Below, in pieces: positions 7,957 through 19,024 of a DNA stretch of 64,000 nt (position 1 is the stretch's first letter; each line of letters opens with the position of its first letter). The position numbers were made by a program, and so were the translations under genes. This DNA is from SG8-41 sp963699525 (lineage in GTDB: Bacteria > Pseudomonadota > Gammaproteobacteria > Burkholderiales > SG8-41). The notes beneath the pieces were generated by a model, which had not been told where the DNA came from, ran no database searches, and saw nothing but the letters and a program-made list of their open reading frames with translations. The stretch is from NCBI GenBank assembly GCA_963699525.1, contig CAVOUI010000012.1:310001-374000 (forward strand). The letters run 5' to 3'.

Positions 7957-8340
7957 ATGGCTGAGGAATCCCGGGGCGGCGTCGCCAAGAAATTTCTGTA
8001 TGTGAACCGCAAGGCGCCCTACGGAACGATCTATGCGCTCGAGTCGCTCGAAGTGGTGCTGATCGGCGCGGCATTCGAGCAGGACGTGAGCCTCGCCTTT
8101 GTGGGCGACGGCGTCTACCAGCTCACCAAGGGCCAGGATACCAAGCGCCTGGAGATGAAGAACTTCTCGCCGACCTTCCGCGCGCTCGAGGACTACGACG
8201 TGACCCAGCTCTACGTCGAGCAGGAAGCGCTCCAGGCGCGCGGCCTCACCGCGGCTGACCTGGTGGTGCCGGTCGAGGTGGTGAGCGCGCAACGCATGGC
8301 CGAGATCATGGAAGGCCAGGACGTGATCCTGAGCTTCTGA
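7957..8340 (+). CDS. dsrF: Sulfurtransferase subunit DsrF
   Basis: The 127-residue protein is the middle subunit of DsrEFH and has the family signature VNRKAPYGTIYALE near its N-terminus. It lacks cysteine, as is usual for the structural subunit. GAGGAGAAGAG precedes the ATG at 7957. It lies 12 bases after dsrE and 11 before dsrH. Confidence 0.93.
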   Translation: MAEESRGGVAKKFLYVNRKAPYGTIYALESLEVVLIGAAFEQDVSLAFVGDGVYQLTKGQDTKRLEMKNFSPTFRALEDYDVTQLYVEQEALQARGLTAADLVVPVEVVSAQRMAEIMEGQDVILSF

Positions 8341-8351
8341 GGGCGAGACCC

Positions 8352-8651
8352 ATGCTGCACACTGTCAACAAGTCGCCGTTCGATCACAACGCGTTTGAAA
8401 CCTGTCTCAGGTTTGCGCGGCAGGGAGCCGTGGTGCTGCTGATCGAGGACGGCGTCTACGCGGCGGCCCGGGACACGGCCGTCTCGAAGCAGGTGCAGGA
8501 GGCCATGAAGAGCGTGTCGATCTGTGCGCTCCAGGCGGACGTCGAGGCGCGAGGCATGCAAAACCGGGTGATGGACGGCGTTCGCCTGGTGGACTACGGG
8601 GGGTTCGTGGACCTCGTGGTGGAACACAACGCCGTGCAGTCCTGGCTTTGA
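8352..8651 (+). CDS. dsrH: Sulfurtransferase subunit DsrH
   Basis: This 99-residue protein is the third subunit of DsrEFH and is related to TusB. It begins MLHTVNKSPFDHNAFETCLR, with the conserved cysteine at position 18, and contains LLIEDGVYAA. The stop overlaps nothing, and dsrC begins 20 bases later behind its own AGAGGAAG ribosome site. Confidence 0.93.
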   Translation: MLHTVNKSPFDHNAFETCLRFARQGAVVLLIEDGVYAAARDTAVSKQVQEAMKSVSICALQADVEARGMQNRVMDGVRLVDYGGFVDLVVEHNAVQSWL

Positions 8652-8671
8652 ATCCAAGAGGAAGACACGAC

Positions 8672-9004
8672 ATGAGCATCGAAGTGAAAGGCAAAGTTCT
8701 GGAAACCGACGAGGAAGGCTACCTGGCAGACCGCTCGGACTGGTCCGAGGACGTGGCCAGGGAAATGGCGCACGTCGACAATTGCGAGCTGACCGACGCC
8801 CACTGGGAAGTGATCAATTTCCTGCGCGAGTATTACGACGAGTATCAGATCGCCCCGGCGGTTCGCGTGCTGACCAAGGCTATCGGCAAGAAGCTCGGCG
8901 CGGACAAGGGCAACAGCAAGTACCTGTATGAGCTCTACCCCTACGGCCCCGCCAAGCAGGCCTGCAAGTACGCGGGACTGCCCAAGCCGACCGGCTGCGT
9001 GTAG
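8672..9004 (+). CDS. dsrC: DsrC, sulfur-carrier substrate of DsrAB, with both redox cysteines
   Basis: The 110-residue protein is canonical DsrC. The C-terminal arm has C98 (QACKYAGLP) and the penultimate C109 (PTGCV), spaced 11 residues apart. These form the trisulfide that DsrAB acts on and the disulfide handled by the DsrMKJOP complex. The start at 8672 is preceded by AAGAGGAAG; the body begins MSIEVKGKVLETDEEGYL. It is the only one of the four DsrC-family genes in this window with both cysteines. Confidence 0.97.
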   Translation: MSIEVKGKVLETDEEGYLADRSDWSEDVAREMAHVDNCELTDAHWEVINFLREYYDEYQIAPAVRVLTKAIGKKLGADKGNSKYLYELYPYGPAKQACKYAGLPKPTGCV

Positions 9005-9034
9005 CACGCGCTTTGCCGGGACCGGGAGCGACCG

Positions 9035-9784
9035 TTGTCGGCGCTGACCGTCCTCTACGCCCTGCTCTTTTACCTCGCCACCGCGGCGCTCGTCGGCGGC
9101 GTGGCCTACAAGTGCCTGATCTACGCGCGCACGCCGCAGCCCCTGAAGATCCCGATACCGCCGGCGCCGACGACGCGCCGCGGCGTCGCGCTGCGCATGC
9201 TCGTAGAGGTCACGCTCTTCAGGAGCCTGTTCCGCTCCAACAAGTGGATCTGGCTCTTCGGCTGGGTCTTCCACGTTGCGCTCGCGGCGGTGCTCGCGCG
9301 CCATCTGCGCTATTTCACCGAGCCGGTCTGGGGCTGGGTCGCCCTCATCCAGCCGTTCGGGGTGTACGCCGGATTCGCCATGCTTGCCGGCCTCGCGGGG
9401 CTCTGGGCGCGGCGCTTTCTCGTCGATCGCGTGCGCTACATCAGCGGTCCTTCTGACCATCTGATGCTCGCGCTCATCGTTGCCATCGCCGCGAGCGGGC
9501 TCGCGATGAAGTACCTCGCGCACACCGACATCGTCGCGCTCAAGGCGTTTTTCCTCGGCCTGATGGTGTTCGACTGGCAGGAGCTTCCGGCCGACCCGGT
9601 GCTGCTCGTCCATCTCGCGCTCGTCGCGGCGCTGATGATGGTTTTCCCCGTGAGCAAGCTGCTGCACGCGCCGGGAGTGTTCTTCAGCCCGAGCCTGAAC
9701 CAGGTCGACAACGCGCGCGAGCAGCGGCACGCGGCCGGCTGGTCGGCACAGATCGTCCACGTCAATCGGGCGCGCGGAGGCTGA
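9035..9784 (+). CDS. dsrM: DsrM, membrane cytochrome b subunit of DsrMKJOP
   Basis: The 249-residue integral membrane protein is NarI-like, with about five hydrophobic helices. Histidines that may bind heme b are found in GWVFHVALAAVLARHLRYF and LLVHLALVAA. It begins with TTG at 9035, preceded by GGGAGCG; no ATG fits the start of homology. DsrM exchanges electrons with the quinone pool and docks DsrK. Its TGA directly abuts the ATG of dsrK. Confidence 0.92.
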   Translation: MSALTVLYALLFYLATAALVGGVAYKCLIYARTPQPLKIPIPPAPTTRRGVALRMLVEVTLFRSLFRSNKWIWLFGWVFHVALAAVLARHLRYFTEPVWGWVALIQPFGVYAGFAMLAGLAGLWARRFLVDRVRYISGPSDHLMLALIVAIAASGLAMKYLAHTDIVALKAFFLGLMVFDWQELPADPVLLVHLALVAALMMVFPVSKLLHAPGVFFSPSLNQVDNAREQRHAAGWSAQIVHVNRARGG

Positions 9785-11274
<1,490 letters not shown>

Positions 11275-11296
11275 ATCGTTTCAACCGGAGATAGCC

Positions 11297-13297
11297 ATGT
11301 CAGCGCCAGCGAGCAAGCCCGAAGCCAAGAGCGGGCACACCTTCCGCAAGTTCAAGGACGGCGACCACGAGTGGGGTTCGTTCCAGGAGCAGATTTTCGC
11401 CGGCGATGAGTCCGACAAGTGCCCGACCTACGTGCACAAGACACCGCCGTGCCAGGCGAGCTGCCCGTCGGGCGAGGACATCCGCGGCTGGCTCAACATC
11501 GTGCGCGGGGTGGAGAAGCCGCCCAAGGGCACCAGCATGCAGGAATACGCGTTCCGGCGCTCGACCGATGCCAATCCGTTTCCCTCGATGATGGGCCGGG
11601 TGTGTCCGGCGCCGTGCCAGGCGGGCTGCAATCGCAACAAGGTGGAGGACACCGTCGGCATCAATGCCGTCGAGCAGTACATCGGCGACTTCGCGCTGAA
11701 TCATAGCTTCGCGTTCCGGGCGGGGCCCGACACCGGCAAGCGCGTCGCGATCGTGGGCGGCGGGCCGGCGGGCCTGTCGGCGGCCTACCAGCTGCGCCGC
11801 AAGGGGCACGCCGTGACGCTGTTCGACGATCACCCCGAGCTGGGCGGCATGGCGAAGTACGGCGTGCCGGGCTACCGCCTGCCGCGCACGCACCTGGACG
11901 GCGAAATCAACCGCATCATCGCCATGGGCGTCGAACTGCGGCTGAACACGCGCATCGGCAAGGACGTGCAGCTGAAGGACCTGGAAAGGGATTACGACGC
12001 GGTGCTGATCGCTATCGGCTGCAAGGCCGGGCGGCCGCTGTCGGTACCCGGCGCCGATGCGCCCAACGTCATCAGCGGAGTCGCGTTCCTCGACGCGTTC
12101 AACCAGGGGCGCCTCAAGGCGGTCGCCGGCCGCGTGGTGGTGGTCGGCGGCGGCGACACCTCGGTGGACGTGGTGTCCGTGGCGCGGCGCCTGGGCTACA
12201 TCGAGGACGTCAAGGAAACCGAGCGCCCGGAGATCGTGGTCATGGGCCATACGGCGCACGACGTCTCGACGCTTGCCGCGCGCCAGGGCGCCGACGTGAT
12301 GCTCACCTCGATGCAGCCGGTCGAGCAGATGAACGCGGCCAAGCACGAGATCGAGGATGCGCAGCGCGAGGGCGTGAAGATCCGGGGAAACCTCCTGCCC
12401 AAGAAGGTGATCGTCGACGAGAGGAGCGGCCGTGCCAAGGCGCTGCGCCTGATCGAGGTCCAGTGGGACAAGGCCAAGTTTACGGAAAAGCCCGGCACCG
12501 AGATGGATGTCGAGGCCGATCTGATCGTCGTCGCCATCGGGCAGGCGGGCGACCTCGCGGGAATGGCAGAGCTGGACAACGGCAAGGGCCAGATCGCGGC
12601 CGACAAGTACTACCAGCTGCCGAACCGCCCCGGCGTGTTCGCCTGCGGCGACATCATCCGTCCGCACCTGCTCACCACGGTGATCGGCCAGGGGTCGATC
12701 GCCGCCGACAGCATCGACCGCTACCTCAACGGGAAGGAGATGCCCAAGCGGCCGAAGGTCGATGTGCACCACTTCAACCTGCTCGACAAGCTGCGCGAGG
12801 TGAATCTCGAGCCCAAGCCGTTCCAGCCGGTTGTGCAGCCGGAGCTGCGCGAAATCGATCGCGGCCTGCGCGGCACGTCGGAAACGGGGAAGGCGGTCGG
12901 TGGCTTCGCCATCCACAACTACGAAGACCGCAGCGGCTCGGAGGTATGCCAGTCGCAGGAGCTGTTCCTCGGTCACTTTCCGTACCAGGAGCGCATCAAG
13001 CGCACCGAAATCGGTCCCTCGGCCGAGGAAGTGCTCGGCCACTTCGCCGAGCGCATGGTCGGGCTGACCGACCAGCAGGCGGTGGCCGAGGCGAAGCGCT
13101 GCATGAGCTGCGGCATGTGCTTCGAATGCGACAACTGCGTCATCTATTGCCCGCAGACTGCGGTCAAGCGCACCCCCAAGTCCGAGGCCACCCTGGGCCG
13201 CTACGTCTACACCGACTACGACCTGTGCATCGGCTGCCACATCTGCGCCGACGTCTGCCCCACCGGCTACATCAAGATGGGCATGGGCGATCACTGA
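11297..13297 (+). CDS. dsrL: DsrL, iron-sulfur flavoprotein NAD(P)H:acceptor oxidoreductase
   Basis: DsrL couples DsrAB to NAD(P)H and is needed for sulfur oxidation. The 666-residue protein has an N-terminal cysteine-rich domain like glutamate synthase small subunit (CPSGEDIRGW, CPAPCQAGCNRNKVED). An FAD-binding Rossmann motif follows (VAIVGGGPAGLSAAYQL, about residues 151-167), then an NAD(P)-binding motif (RVVVVGGGDTSVDVVSVARR). The C-terminal extension holds two [4Fe-4S] clusters (CMSCGMCFECDNCVIYCP and CIGCHICADVCP). It starts at the ATG after GGAGATAGCC. Confidence 0.95.
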   Translation: MSAPASKPEAKSGHTFRKFKDGDHEWGSFQEQIFAGDESDKCPTYVHKTPPCQASCPSGEDIRGWLNIVRGVEKPPKGTSMQEYAFRRSTDANPFPSMMGRVCPAPCQAGCNRNKVEDTVGINAVEQYIGDFALNHSFAFRAGPDTGKRVAIVGGGPAGLSAAYQLRRKGHAVTLFDDHPELGGMAKYGVPGYRLPRTHLDGEINRIIAMGVELRLNTRIGKDVQLKDLERDYDAVLIAIGCKAGRPLSVPGADAPNVISGVAFLDAFNQGRLKAVAGRVVVVGGGDTSVDVVSVARRLGYIEDVKETERPEIVVMGHTAHDVSTLAARQGADVMLTSMQPVEQMNAAKHEIEDAQREGVKIRGNLLPKKVIVDERSGRAKALRLIEVQWDKAKFTEKPGTEMDVEADLIVVAIGQAGDLAGMAELDNGKGQIAADKYYQLPNRPGVFACGDIIRPHLLTTVIGQGSIAADSIDRYLNGKEMPKRPKVDVHHFNLLDKLREVNLEPKPFQPVVQPELREIDRGLRGTSETGKAVGGFAIHNYEDRSGSEVCQSQELFLGHFPYQERIKRTEIGPSAEEVLGHFAERMVGLTDQQAVAEAKRCMSCGMCFECDNCVIYCPQTAVKRTPKSEATLGRYVYTDYDLCIGCHICADVCPTGYIKMGMGDH

Positions 13298-13313
13298 GCG
13301 CGGGGGAAGGAGA

Positions 13314-13700
13314 ATGATGCGGTTCGCCCTCGCCCTGCTGGCCGTCGTGCTGACGCTTGCCGGCTACGCGGACGCGGAGGAGGTGCGAGCCGGGCGCGTC
13401 GCCGTGCCCGTCGTCAAGATCGAGAAGGGCGAAGCCTGCGTGGCGCCCACCGCGGAGATGCGCCGCGACCACATGAAGATGCTGCTGCACCAGCGCGATC
13501 GGACCCTGCGCCAGGGCATCCGTGAGTCCCGCTTCAGCCTCAAGAACTGCGTCGACTGCCATGCCAGCCGCGAGACCGGCAGCGTGCTCGGCAAGGACGG
13601 CTTCTGCTCGAGCTGCCACGCCTACGCCTCGGTGAGCATCGACTGCTTCGAGTGCCATACACCGGTCCGCCAGGACCGGGTTGCCAGGGCTCCTCGATGA
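13314..13700 (+). CDS. dsrJ: DsrJ, periplasmic triheme cytochrome c
   Basis: The 128-residue protein has a hydrophobic N-terminus that may act as signal peptide or anchor (FALALLAVVLTLAGY). It carries three c-type heme sites: CVDCH (79-83), CSSCH (98-102) and CFECH (111-115). C42 in KGEACVAPT matches the cysteine known to ligate one heme in A. vinosum DsrJ. Its TGA overlaps the dsrO start in an ATGA arrangement. Confidence 0.94.
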   Translation: MMRFALALLAVVLTLAGYADAEEVRAGRVAVPVVKIEKGEACVAPTAEMRRDHMKMLLHQRDRTLRQGIRESRFSLKNCVDCHASRETGSVLGKDGFCSSCHAYASVSIDCFECHTPVRQDRVARAPR

Positions 13701-14422
13701 GCCCGGACCGCCGCCAGTTTCTGGGTTGGGGCGCCGCCGTCGCCGCGGGCGCGGCGCTCGCGCCGGCCTTCAGGCTGATCGAGCTCGCGCAGGCGCGCTC
13801 GCCCGAGGAGGCCGCCTCCGCGCTGCAGCGCTGGGGGCTCCTGATCGACATCACGAAGTGCGCGGATTGCGACGCGTGCGTCACCGCCTGTCACGAAGAG
13901 AACGGCGTGACCGGCCACGGCCGGCCCAGGACCGATGCGCAGTGGATCCGCAAGGTGAGCCTGCGCGACAAGCGCACCGGCTACGCGCAGACCTTGCCGC
14001 TCATGTGCCAGCACTGCGAGCACCCGCCGTGCGTGGACGTGTGCCCGACCGGCGCTTCCTTCAGGCGCGACGACGGCATCGTGCTGGTCGACAAGCATAC
14101 CTGCATCGGCTGCCGCTACTGCGTCATGGCCTGCCCCTACGGCGCGCGCTCCTTCGTCCACGAGGCGGTGAGCGGCCAGAAGGCGGACGTCCCGCGCGGC
14201 AAGGGCACGGTGGAAGCCTGCACGCTGTGCGTGCACCGCGTCGATCGCGGCGAGACCCCGGCCTGCGTCGAGGCCTGCAACCGGGACGGCGGCAAGGCGA
14301 TGGTGTTCGGCGATCTCAGCGACGCCTCCGCGGAGATCTACCGGCGCCTGCGCGCCGAGCCCTCGACCCAGGTGCGCGCCGATCTCGCCCTCAACACCGG
14401 CGTGCGTTACCAGGGGCTGTAG
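13697..14422 (+). CDS. dsrO: DsrO, periplasmic ferredoxin-like subunit with Tat signal
   Basis: The protein is 241 residues from the ATG at 13697, which gives a Tat signal (SPDRRQFLGWG followed by a hydrophobic stretch). Several [4Fe-4S] motifs follow: CADCDACVTACHEEN, CQHCEHPPCVDVCPTG, CIGCRYCVMACPYGA and CTLCVHR. It links DsrJ and DsrP in the complex. An upstream in-frame ATG at 13652 would bury the Tat motif inside the protein, so I rejected it. Confidence 0.94.
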   Translation: MSPDRRQFLGWGAAVAAGAALAPAFRLIELAQARSPEEAASALQRWGLLIDITKCADCDACVTACHEENGVTGHGRPRTDAQWIRKVSLRDKRTGYAQTLPLMCQHCEHPPCVDVCPTGASFRRDDGIVLVDKHTCIGCRYCVMACPYGARSFVHEAVSGQKADVPRGKGTVEACTLCVHRVDRGETPACVEACNRDGGKAMVFGDLSDASAEIYRRLRAEPSTQVRADLALNTGVRYQGL

Positions 14423-14425
14423 CGT

Positions 14426-15631
14426 ATGGCGCGCGTGCATTACCGCGAAATCGAGGGCGACAGCGGCGGCTACTACGCGCTGCTGGGCGCGCTCGGCGCC
14501 TTGATCCTTGCGGGCCTGGGCGCCGCCTGGTACATGGAGCACAACGGCCACTACGTCACCGGGATGAGCAACCGCATCGTGTGGGGCACGCCCCACGTGA
14601 TCGCGGTGTTCCTGATCGTCGCCGCTTCGGGGGTGCTCAACGTCGCCTCGATCGCCTCGGTGTTCGGCCGGGACCTCTACAAGCCGCTGGCGCGGCTGTC
14701 GGGGCTCCTCGCGGTCACCCTGCTCGCCGGGGGGCTCGCGGTGCTGGTGCTCGACCTCGGGCGGCCCGAACGCCTGATCGTGGCGATGACGCACTACAAC
14801 TTCAAGTCGATCTTCGCCTGGAATATCTTCCTCTACGTCGGTTTCTTCGCCATCGTGGCGCTCTACCTGTGGACCCTGTTCGAGCGGCGCATGAACGGCT
14901 ACACCCGGCGCGCGGGCGTGCTCGCGTTCCTCTGGCGGCTGGTCCTTACCACCGGCACCGGATCGATCTTCGGCTTCCTGGTGGGCCGCGAGCCCTACAA
15001 CAGCGCGCTGCTGGCGCCGATGTTCATCATCATGTCGTTCTCCTTCGGGCTGGCGATCTTCGTGCTGGTGCTGATGGCCGCGTGCCGCGGGAGCGGCCGC
15101 GCGTTGGGCGACGTGGTGCTGAACCGGCTCAAGAACCTCCTCGGCGTGTTCGTCGCCGCAGTCCTGTACTTCGTCGTGGTCTATCACTTGACCAACCTCT
15201 ATATCGCGCGCCAGCACGAGGTCGAGCGCTTCGTGCTCTGGGACGGCGGCATCTACCCTGCGCTGTTCTGGCTGGGCCAGATCCTGATCGGCAGCATCCT
15301 GCCCCTGGTGCTGTTGTTCAGTCCCGCGGTGAGCCGGTCGCGCCGCGCCATCGCGACGGGGGCGGTCTGCGTGATTCTCGGCGGTCTGGTGCAGCTCTAC
15401 GTCCTCATCATCGGCGGCCAGGCCTACCCGCAACTGATGTTCCCGGAAAAGGAAGTCACCAGCAGCTTTTTCGACGGCGTGGTCGCGGCTTACACCCCGA
15501 GCCTGCCGGAAGTCATGCTCGGCGTGGGCGGCATGGCGCTGGCGCTGGCGCTCACCGCCGTAGCCGTCAAGGTGTTGCCCTTCCTGCCGCAGAGTCTGGC
15601 GGACAGCGACGTCAACTCGGCCACTGCGTGA
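14426..15631 (+). CDS. dsrP: DsrP, NrfD-like integral membrane subunit
   Basis: The 401-residue protein has about ten hydrophobic helices and belongs to the NrfD/PsrC family of quinone-interacting subunits. Conserved-looking loops include WGTPHVIAVFLIVAASG, LDLGRPERL and YNFKSIFAWN. It completes the DsrMKJOP complex. The stop overlaps the GTG start of dsrN (GTGA). Confidence 0.93.
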   Translation: MARVHYREIEGDSGGYYALLGALGALILAGLGAAWYMEHNGHYVTGMSNRIVWGTPHVIAVFLIVAASGVLNVASIASVFGRDLYKPLARLSGLLAVTLLAGGLAVLVLDLGRPERLIVAMTHYNFKSIFAWNIFLYVGFFAIVALYLWTLFERRMNGYTRRAGVLAFLWRLVLTTGTGSIFGFLVGREPYNSALLAPMFIIMSFSFGLAIFVLVLMAACRGSGRALGDVVLNRLKNLLGVFVAAVLYFVVVYHLTNLYIARQHEVERFVLWDGGIYPALFWLGQILIGSILPLVLLFSPAVSRSRRAIATGAVCVILGGLVQLYVLIIGGQAYPQLMFPEKEVTSSFFDGVVAAYTPSLPEVMLGVGGMALALALTAVAVKVLPFLPQSLADSDVNSATA

Positions 15632-17020
15632 ACCGTCTTTTCGTCTCCGCGGCCCACAAGTCCTCGGGCAAGACCACGGTGTGCATCGGGCTGTGCGCCG
15701 CCCTGCGAGCGCGGGGCGAAACGGTGCAGCCGTTCAAGAAGGGGCCCGACTACATTGATCCCCTGTGGCTGGGGCTCGCCGCCGGGCGGCCCTGCTACAA
15801 CCTCGACCCCTACCTGAGCGGCGCGGAGGAGATCCGCGCCGAGGTCGCGCGGCGCATGCAGGGTGCCTCGCTCGGCATCGTCGAGGGCAACAAGGGCCTG
15901 TACGACGGACTCGACCTTCACGGCAGCAACAGCAACGCCGCGCTCGCCGCGCTGATCGGCGCACCGGTGGTGCTGGTGATCGACGCGCGCGGGATGACGC
16001 GCGGTGTCGCGCCGCTCATCCTCGGCTACCAGGCGTTCGACCGGAACATCCGCATCGCCGGCGTGATCCTGAATCAGCTCGGGGGTTCGCGCCACGAAGC
16101 CAAGCTGCGCGCCGTGATCACCCACTACACCGGCGTTCCGGTGCTCGGCGCGGTGCAGCACGACGAGCGCTTGAGCATCGTGGAACGTCATCTCGGCCTC
16201 ATCCCGAGCAACGAGGCGCGCGACGCGCGTGCGTGCGTGGACGAGATTGCGCAAGCAGTTACCGCCCAGGTGGACCTCGATCGCCTGCTCGCCGTTGCGC
16301 ACGAAGCGCCGCCCTGGCCTCGCGCCCTGACCTCGATCGGCGGCGCCCCGGCGCGTCCGGGCGGCCCGCCGGTGCGCGTGGCCATCGCGCGCGACGCGGC
16401 GTTCGGTTTCTACTACCCGGGCGATCTTAGAGGCACTGGGCGCCGCCGGCGCGCAGCTCGTAGCCTTCGACGCCCTGCGCGACAAGCGGCTGCCGCAGGT
16501 GGACGGCCTGTTCATTGGCGGCGGGTTTCCCGAGACGCACATGGACGCGCTCGCCGCGAACGCGGAGCTGCGCGCCGAGGTGCGCCAGGCGATCGAAGGC
16601 GGGCTGCCGGCCTACGCCGAGTGCGGAGGACTCATGTACCTCGCGCGCGGCATCGAATGGAACGGGCGCCGCGCCGAAATGGTCGGCGCCCTCCCGGCAG
16701 ACATCGTGATGCACGCCCGCCCGGTCGGGCGCGGATACGTGCACCTGCGTGAAACCGGCCGCGGCCCCTGGCCGCAGGCGCCTGCGCGGGACGCGCCGCC
16801 GATTCGCGCGCACGAGTTTCACTATTCGAGCGTCGAGAACCTTTCCCCCGGTGTCGAGTTCGCCTACGACGTCGAGCGCGGCCATGGCATCGACGGCCGG
16901 CACGACGGGATCGTGCACAAGAACCTGCTGGCGTCGTATGCGCACCTGCGGGATGTCGCGGGCAACCACTGGGCGCGCCGCTTTGTCGATTTCGTGAGGA
17001 GCTGCAACCATGCCGCTTGA
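15628..17020 (+). CDS. dsrN: DsrN, cobyrinate a,c-diamide synthase-like amidase, interrupted by a +1 frameshift
   Basis: DsrN resembles CobB/CbiA and is thought to amidate siroheme to the siroheme amide used by DsrAB. From the GTG at 15628 the product opens with a P-loop (SAAHKSSGKTTVCIGL) and CobB motifs (KKGPDYIDP, EGNKGLYDGLD). After FYYPGDL (about 16428) the frame is lost; skipping one extra A near 16429 gives EALGAAGAQLVAFDALRD and then the amidotransferase-like domain (FIGGGFPETHMDAL, YAECGGLMYLARG with its cysteine) to the TGA at 17018-17020. About 463 residues are restored, normal for the family. It overlaps the next gene by 11 bases. Confidence 0.88.
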
Positions 17021-17348
17021 GGTGGAAGGAAGCACGCTGGCGGTCGACTTCGAAGGCTACCTGATCGATCCGTCGCTGTGGACCGAGCGGGTCGCCGAGG
17101 AGCTGGCGCGCCAGGAGGGCATCGTCCTGTCCAACGAGCACTGGATAGTGATCCGCTTCATCCGCGAGTACTACGAGCGACACCACATCGCGCCGGATGC
17201 GCGTCATGTCATGAAGCACCTGGCCGAATACAAGGGCGCGGACAAGGCGGGGCGCAACGACCTGTTTGTGCTCTTCCCCTACGGCTACGTCAAGCAGGCC
17301 TGCAAGATCTCCGGCATGCGCAAACCCCGCGCGTGGAGCACCGGCTGA
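17010..17348 (+). CDS. DsrC-family protein lacking the penultimate cysteine, third copy
   Basis: The 112-residue protein matches DsrC throughout (VEGSTLAVDFEGYLID, EHWIVIRFIREYYERH). C98 is kept (QACKISGM), but the position of the penultimate cysteine is tryptophan (W109) in PRAWSTG. It cannot make the DsrC intramolecular disulfide. It lies inside the dsr operon, overlapping the end of dsrN by 11 bases, which suggests co-expression and perhaps a regulatory or chaperone role. Confidence 0.88.
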   Translation: MPLEVEGSTLAVDFEGYLIDPSLWTERVAEELARQEGIVLSNEHWIVIRFIREYYERHHIAPDARHVMKHLAEYKGADKAGRNDLFVLFPYGYVKQACKISGMRKPRAWSTG

Positions 17349-17371
17349 GCGCCGGGCGCCGGGATGCATCC

Positions 17372-17692
17372 ATGATCATCATCACGCCGGAGGCCGCCGA
17401 GCAGATACGCAAGTCGGCGCAGCAGCAGGCGAACGCGCAGCCGGTCTACCTGCGGCTGGCCGCCCGCCTGGGGGACAAGGGAGCGATCGAATACGGCATG
17501 GGCTTCGACGACAAGGCCGAAGGCGACCTGGAGGTCGCGGCGGGCGACATCAAGGTGCTGATCTCGCCCGGCTGCGTCGAGCTGCTGACCGGCGCGACGC
17601 TCGACTACGTCGAGATCAACCCCGGCGAGTTGCGCTTTATCTTCATCAACCCCAACGATCCCTCGCACAAGCCGCCGGGGCCGGCGCGCTGA
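17372..17692 (+). CDS. dsrR: DsrR, A-type (IscA/HesB-like) protein without cluster cysteines
   Basis: The 106-residue protein has the HesB fold pattern (ITPEAAEQIRKSA, then VYLRLAARLGDKGAIEYGM, then FIFINPNDP). A-type scaffold proteins normally have three cysteines; here only one is seen (SPGCVELL), and the C-terminal CGCG-type pair is absent. A. vinosum DsrR also lacks them and acts after transcription on dsr expression rather than as a cluster scaffold. It is the last gene of the dsr run; no clear terminator hairpin follows. Confidence 0.85.
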   Translation: MIIITPEAAEQIRKSAQQQANAQPVYLRLAARLGDKGAIEYGMGFDDKAEGDLEVAAGDIKVLISPGCVELLTGATLDYVEINPGELRFIFINPNDPSHKPPGPAR

Positions 17693-17771
17693 GCCTTCGC
17701 GCTGGACAGGGTCGCGCCGGGGCGTTAGCCTGAACTGCGTCCGATTCTGCTGCCGCGACCCAGGATACCGT

Positions 17772-19013
17772 ATGGCCAAACGCGCTCCGCCGCGCCCCGG
17801 CGCAACAGCCGATGACGCCGAGCGCCGGGACCGCACCGGTTCGCAGGCGCAGGCGGTGCGCCTCGCGCGCAAGACGCAGTCGCTCGACATCCTGTACGAA
17901 ATCGCCACCTGCCTGAGCCAGCCCGGCAGCCTCGAGCAGGTGCTCGATGGATTTCTCGACACCTTCATCGAGCTGGTCGATGCGCGCGCGGCCAGCGTGC
18001 GGCTCGCGTCCGGGGAAGGTCACACCCGGCTCATCGCCAGTCGCGGTCTCGCGCCCGACGTGGTCGAGCGCGACCGGCTGATGCCGGTGGGCCGCTGCCC
18101 CTGCGGCCTGGCCGCGACCGAGGGCGGCCTGCGCGTCCAAAGCGGCACCGTGCCGTGCGCGCAGCTCATCGGCGGGTCGATGCTCGAGCCCGATTGCACG
18201 GAGTTCGTAGTGGTGCCGGCGCAGTATCAGGACCGCATTCTGGGCGTATACAACCTGTTTCTCGACCGCCCGCTCGCGGCCATGGGCGAGGACATACGCG
18301 ATCTGCTGATGAGCGTGGGCCGCCACCTCGGCCTCGCGCTCGAGAAGGCGCGACTGGAGGGTGAAGCGCGCCGCCTGGCCATCATGGATGAGCGCAATAT
18401 TATCGGCAACGAGCTGCATGACTCGCTCGCCCAGTCGCTCATCGGCATGCGGCTGCAGCTGAAGATTCTGAGCGAATCCCTGGCGCGCAAGGACTTCGGC
18501 GCCGCGCAGTACGAAGCGAATGCCCTGCGCCGGGCGATGACTCAGGCCAACGCCGATCTGCGCGGCCTGCTCGCCAACTACCGGCTGAAGATCGACGAGG
18601 CGGGCTTTGCGCAGACGGTCGCCAGCCTGGTCGAACGCTTCCGCCGGGAGACCGGCATCGCGGTTTTTTTCCAGAACGAGTGCCAGTCGTTGGCGCTCAG
18701 CCCGGCGCAGGAGATCCAGGTCTATTACATCATCCAGGAGGCGCTTACCAACATCCGCAAGCACAGCGGCGCGCGCAATGTGCGCGTCCTGCTCAACAAC
18801 GAGGGCGATCTCTACACCGTGCTGATCGAAGACGACGGCCTGGGCATGACCGGCGTCGCCGAAAGCACGCCCGGCGAGCATGCGGGCCTTGCGGTCATGC
18901 GGGAGCGCGCCCAGCGGCTGCCGGGCCAGATCGTGATCGAGAGCGAGCCGGGTGAGGGCACGCGGATCGTCCTGATCTTCAACGCGCCGCCGGTCGCCGC
19001 GGCGCGCGGCTGA
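17772..19013 (+). CDS. NarX-like soluble sensor histidine kinase with a cysteine-bearing GAF-type domain
   Basis: The 413-residue protein has no membrane segment. Residues about 40-190 form a GAF-like sensor with a cysteine group (C109 and C111 in GRCPCGLA, C129 in VPCAQL, C142 in PDCTEF). The dimerisation/phosphoacceptor helix follows with H216 in NELHDSLAQSL (HisKA_3), then an HATPase domain (EALTNIRKHS, DDGLGM, GLAVMRERA). It looks like the cytoplasmic central module plus kinase of NarX without the nitrate-binding periplasmic part, so the signal may be redox or a cluster. The partner regulator starts 11 bases downstream. Confidence 0.85.
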   Translation: MAKRAPPRPGATADDAERRDRTGSQAQAVRLARKTQSLDILYEIATCLSQPGSLEQVLDGFLDTFIELVDARAASVRLASGEGHTRLIASRGLAPDVVERDRLMPVGRCPCGLAATEGGLRVQSGTVPCAQLIGGSMLEPDCTEFVVVPAQYQDRILGVYNLFLDRPLAAMGEDIRDLLMSVGRHLGLALEKARLEGEARRLAIMDERNIIGNELHDSLAQSLIGMRLQLKILSESLARKDFGAAQYEANALRRAMTQANADLRGLLANYRLKIDEAGFAQTVASLVERFRRETGIAVFFQNECQSLALSPAQEIQVYYIIQEALTNIRKHSGARNVRVLLNNEGDLYTVLIEDDGLGMTGVAESTPGEHAGLAVMRERAQRLPGQIVIESEPGEGTRIVLIFNAPPVAAARG

Positions 19014-19024
19014 GCGAGGCCGGC

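Noticed and set aside
13652..13696. Upstream ATG for dsrO
   Set aside because: It would place the twin-arginine signal inside the protein; the ATG overlapping the dsrJ stop gives a proper Tat signal.
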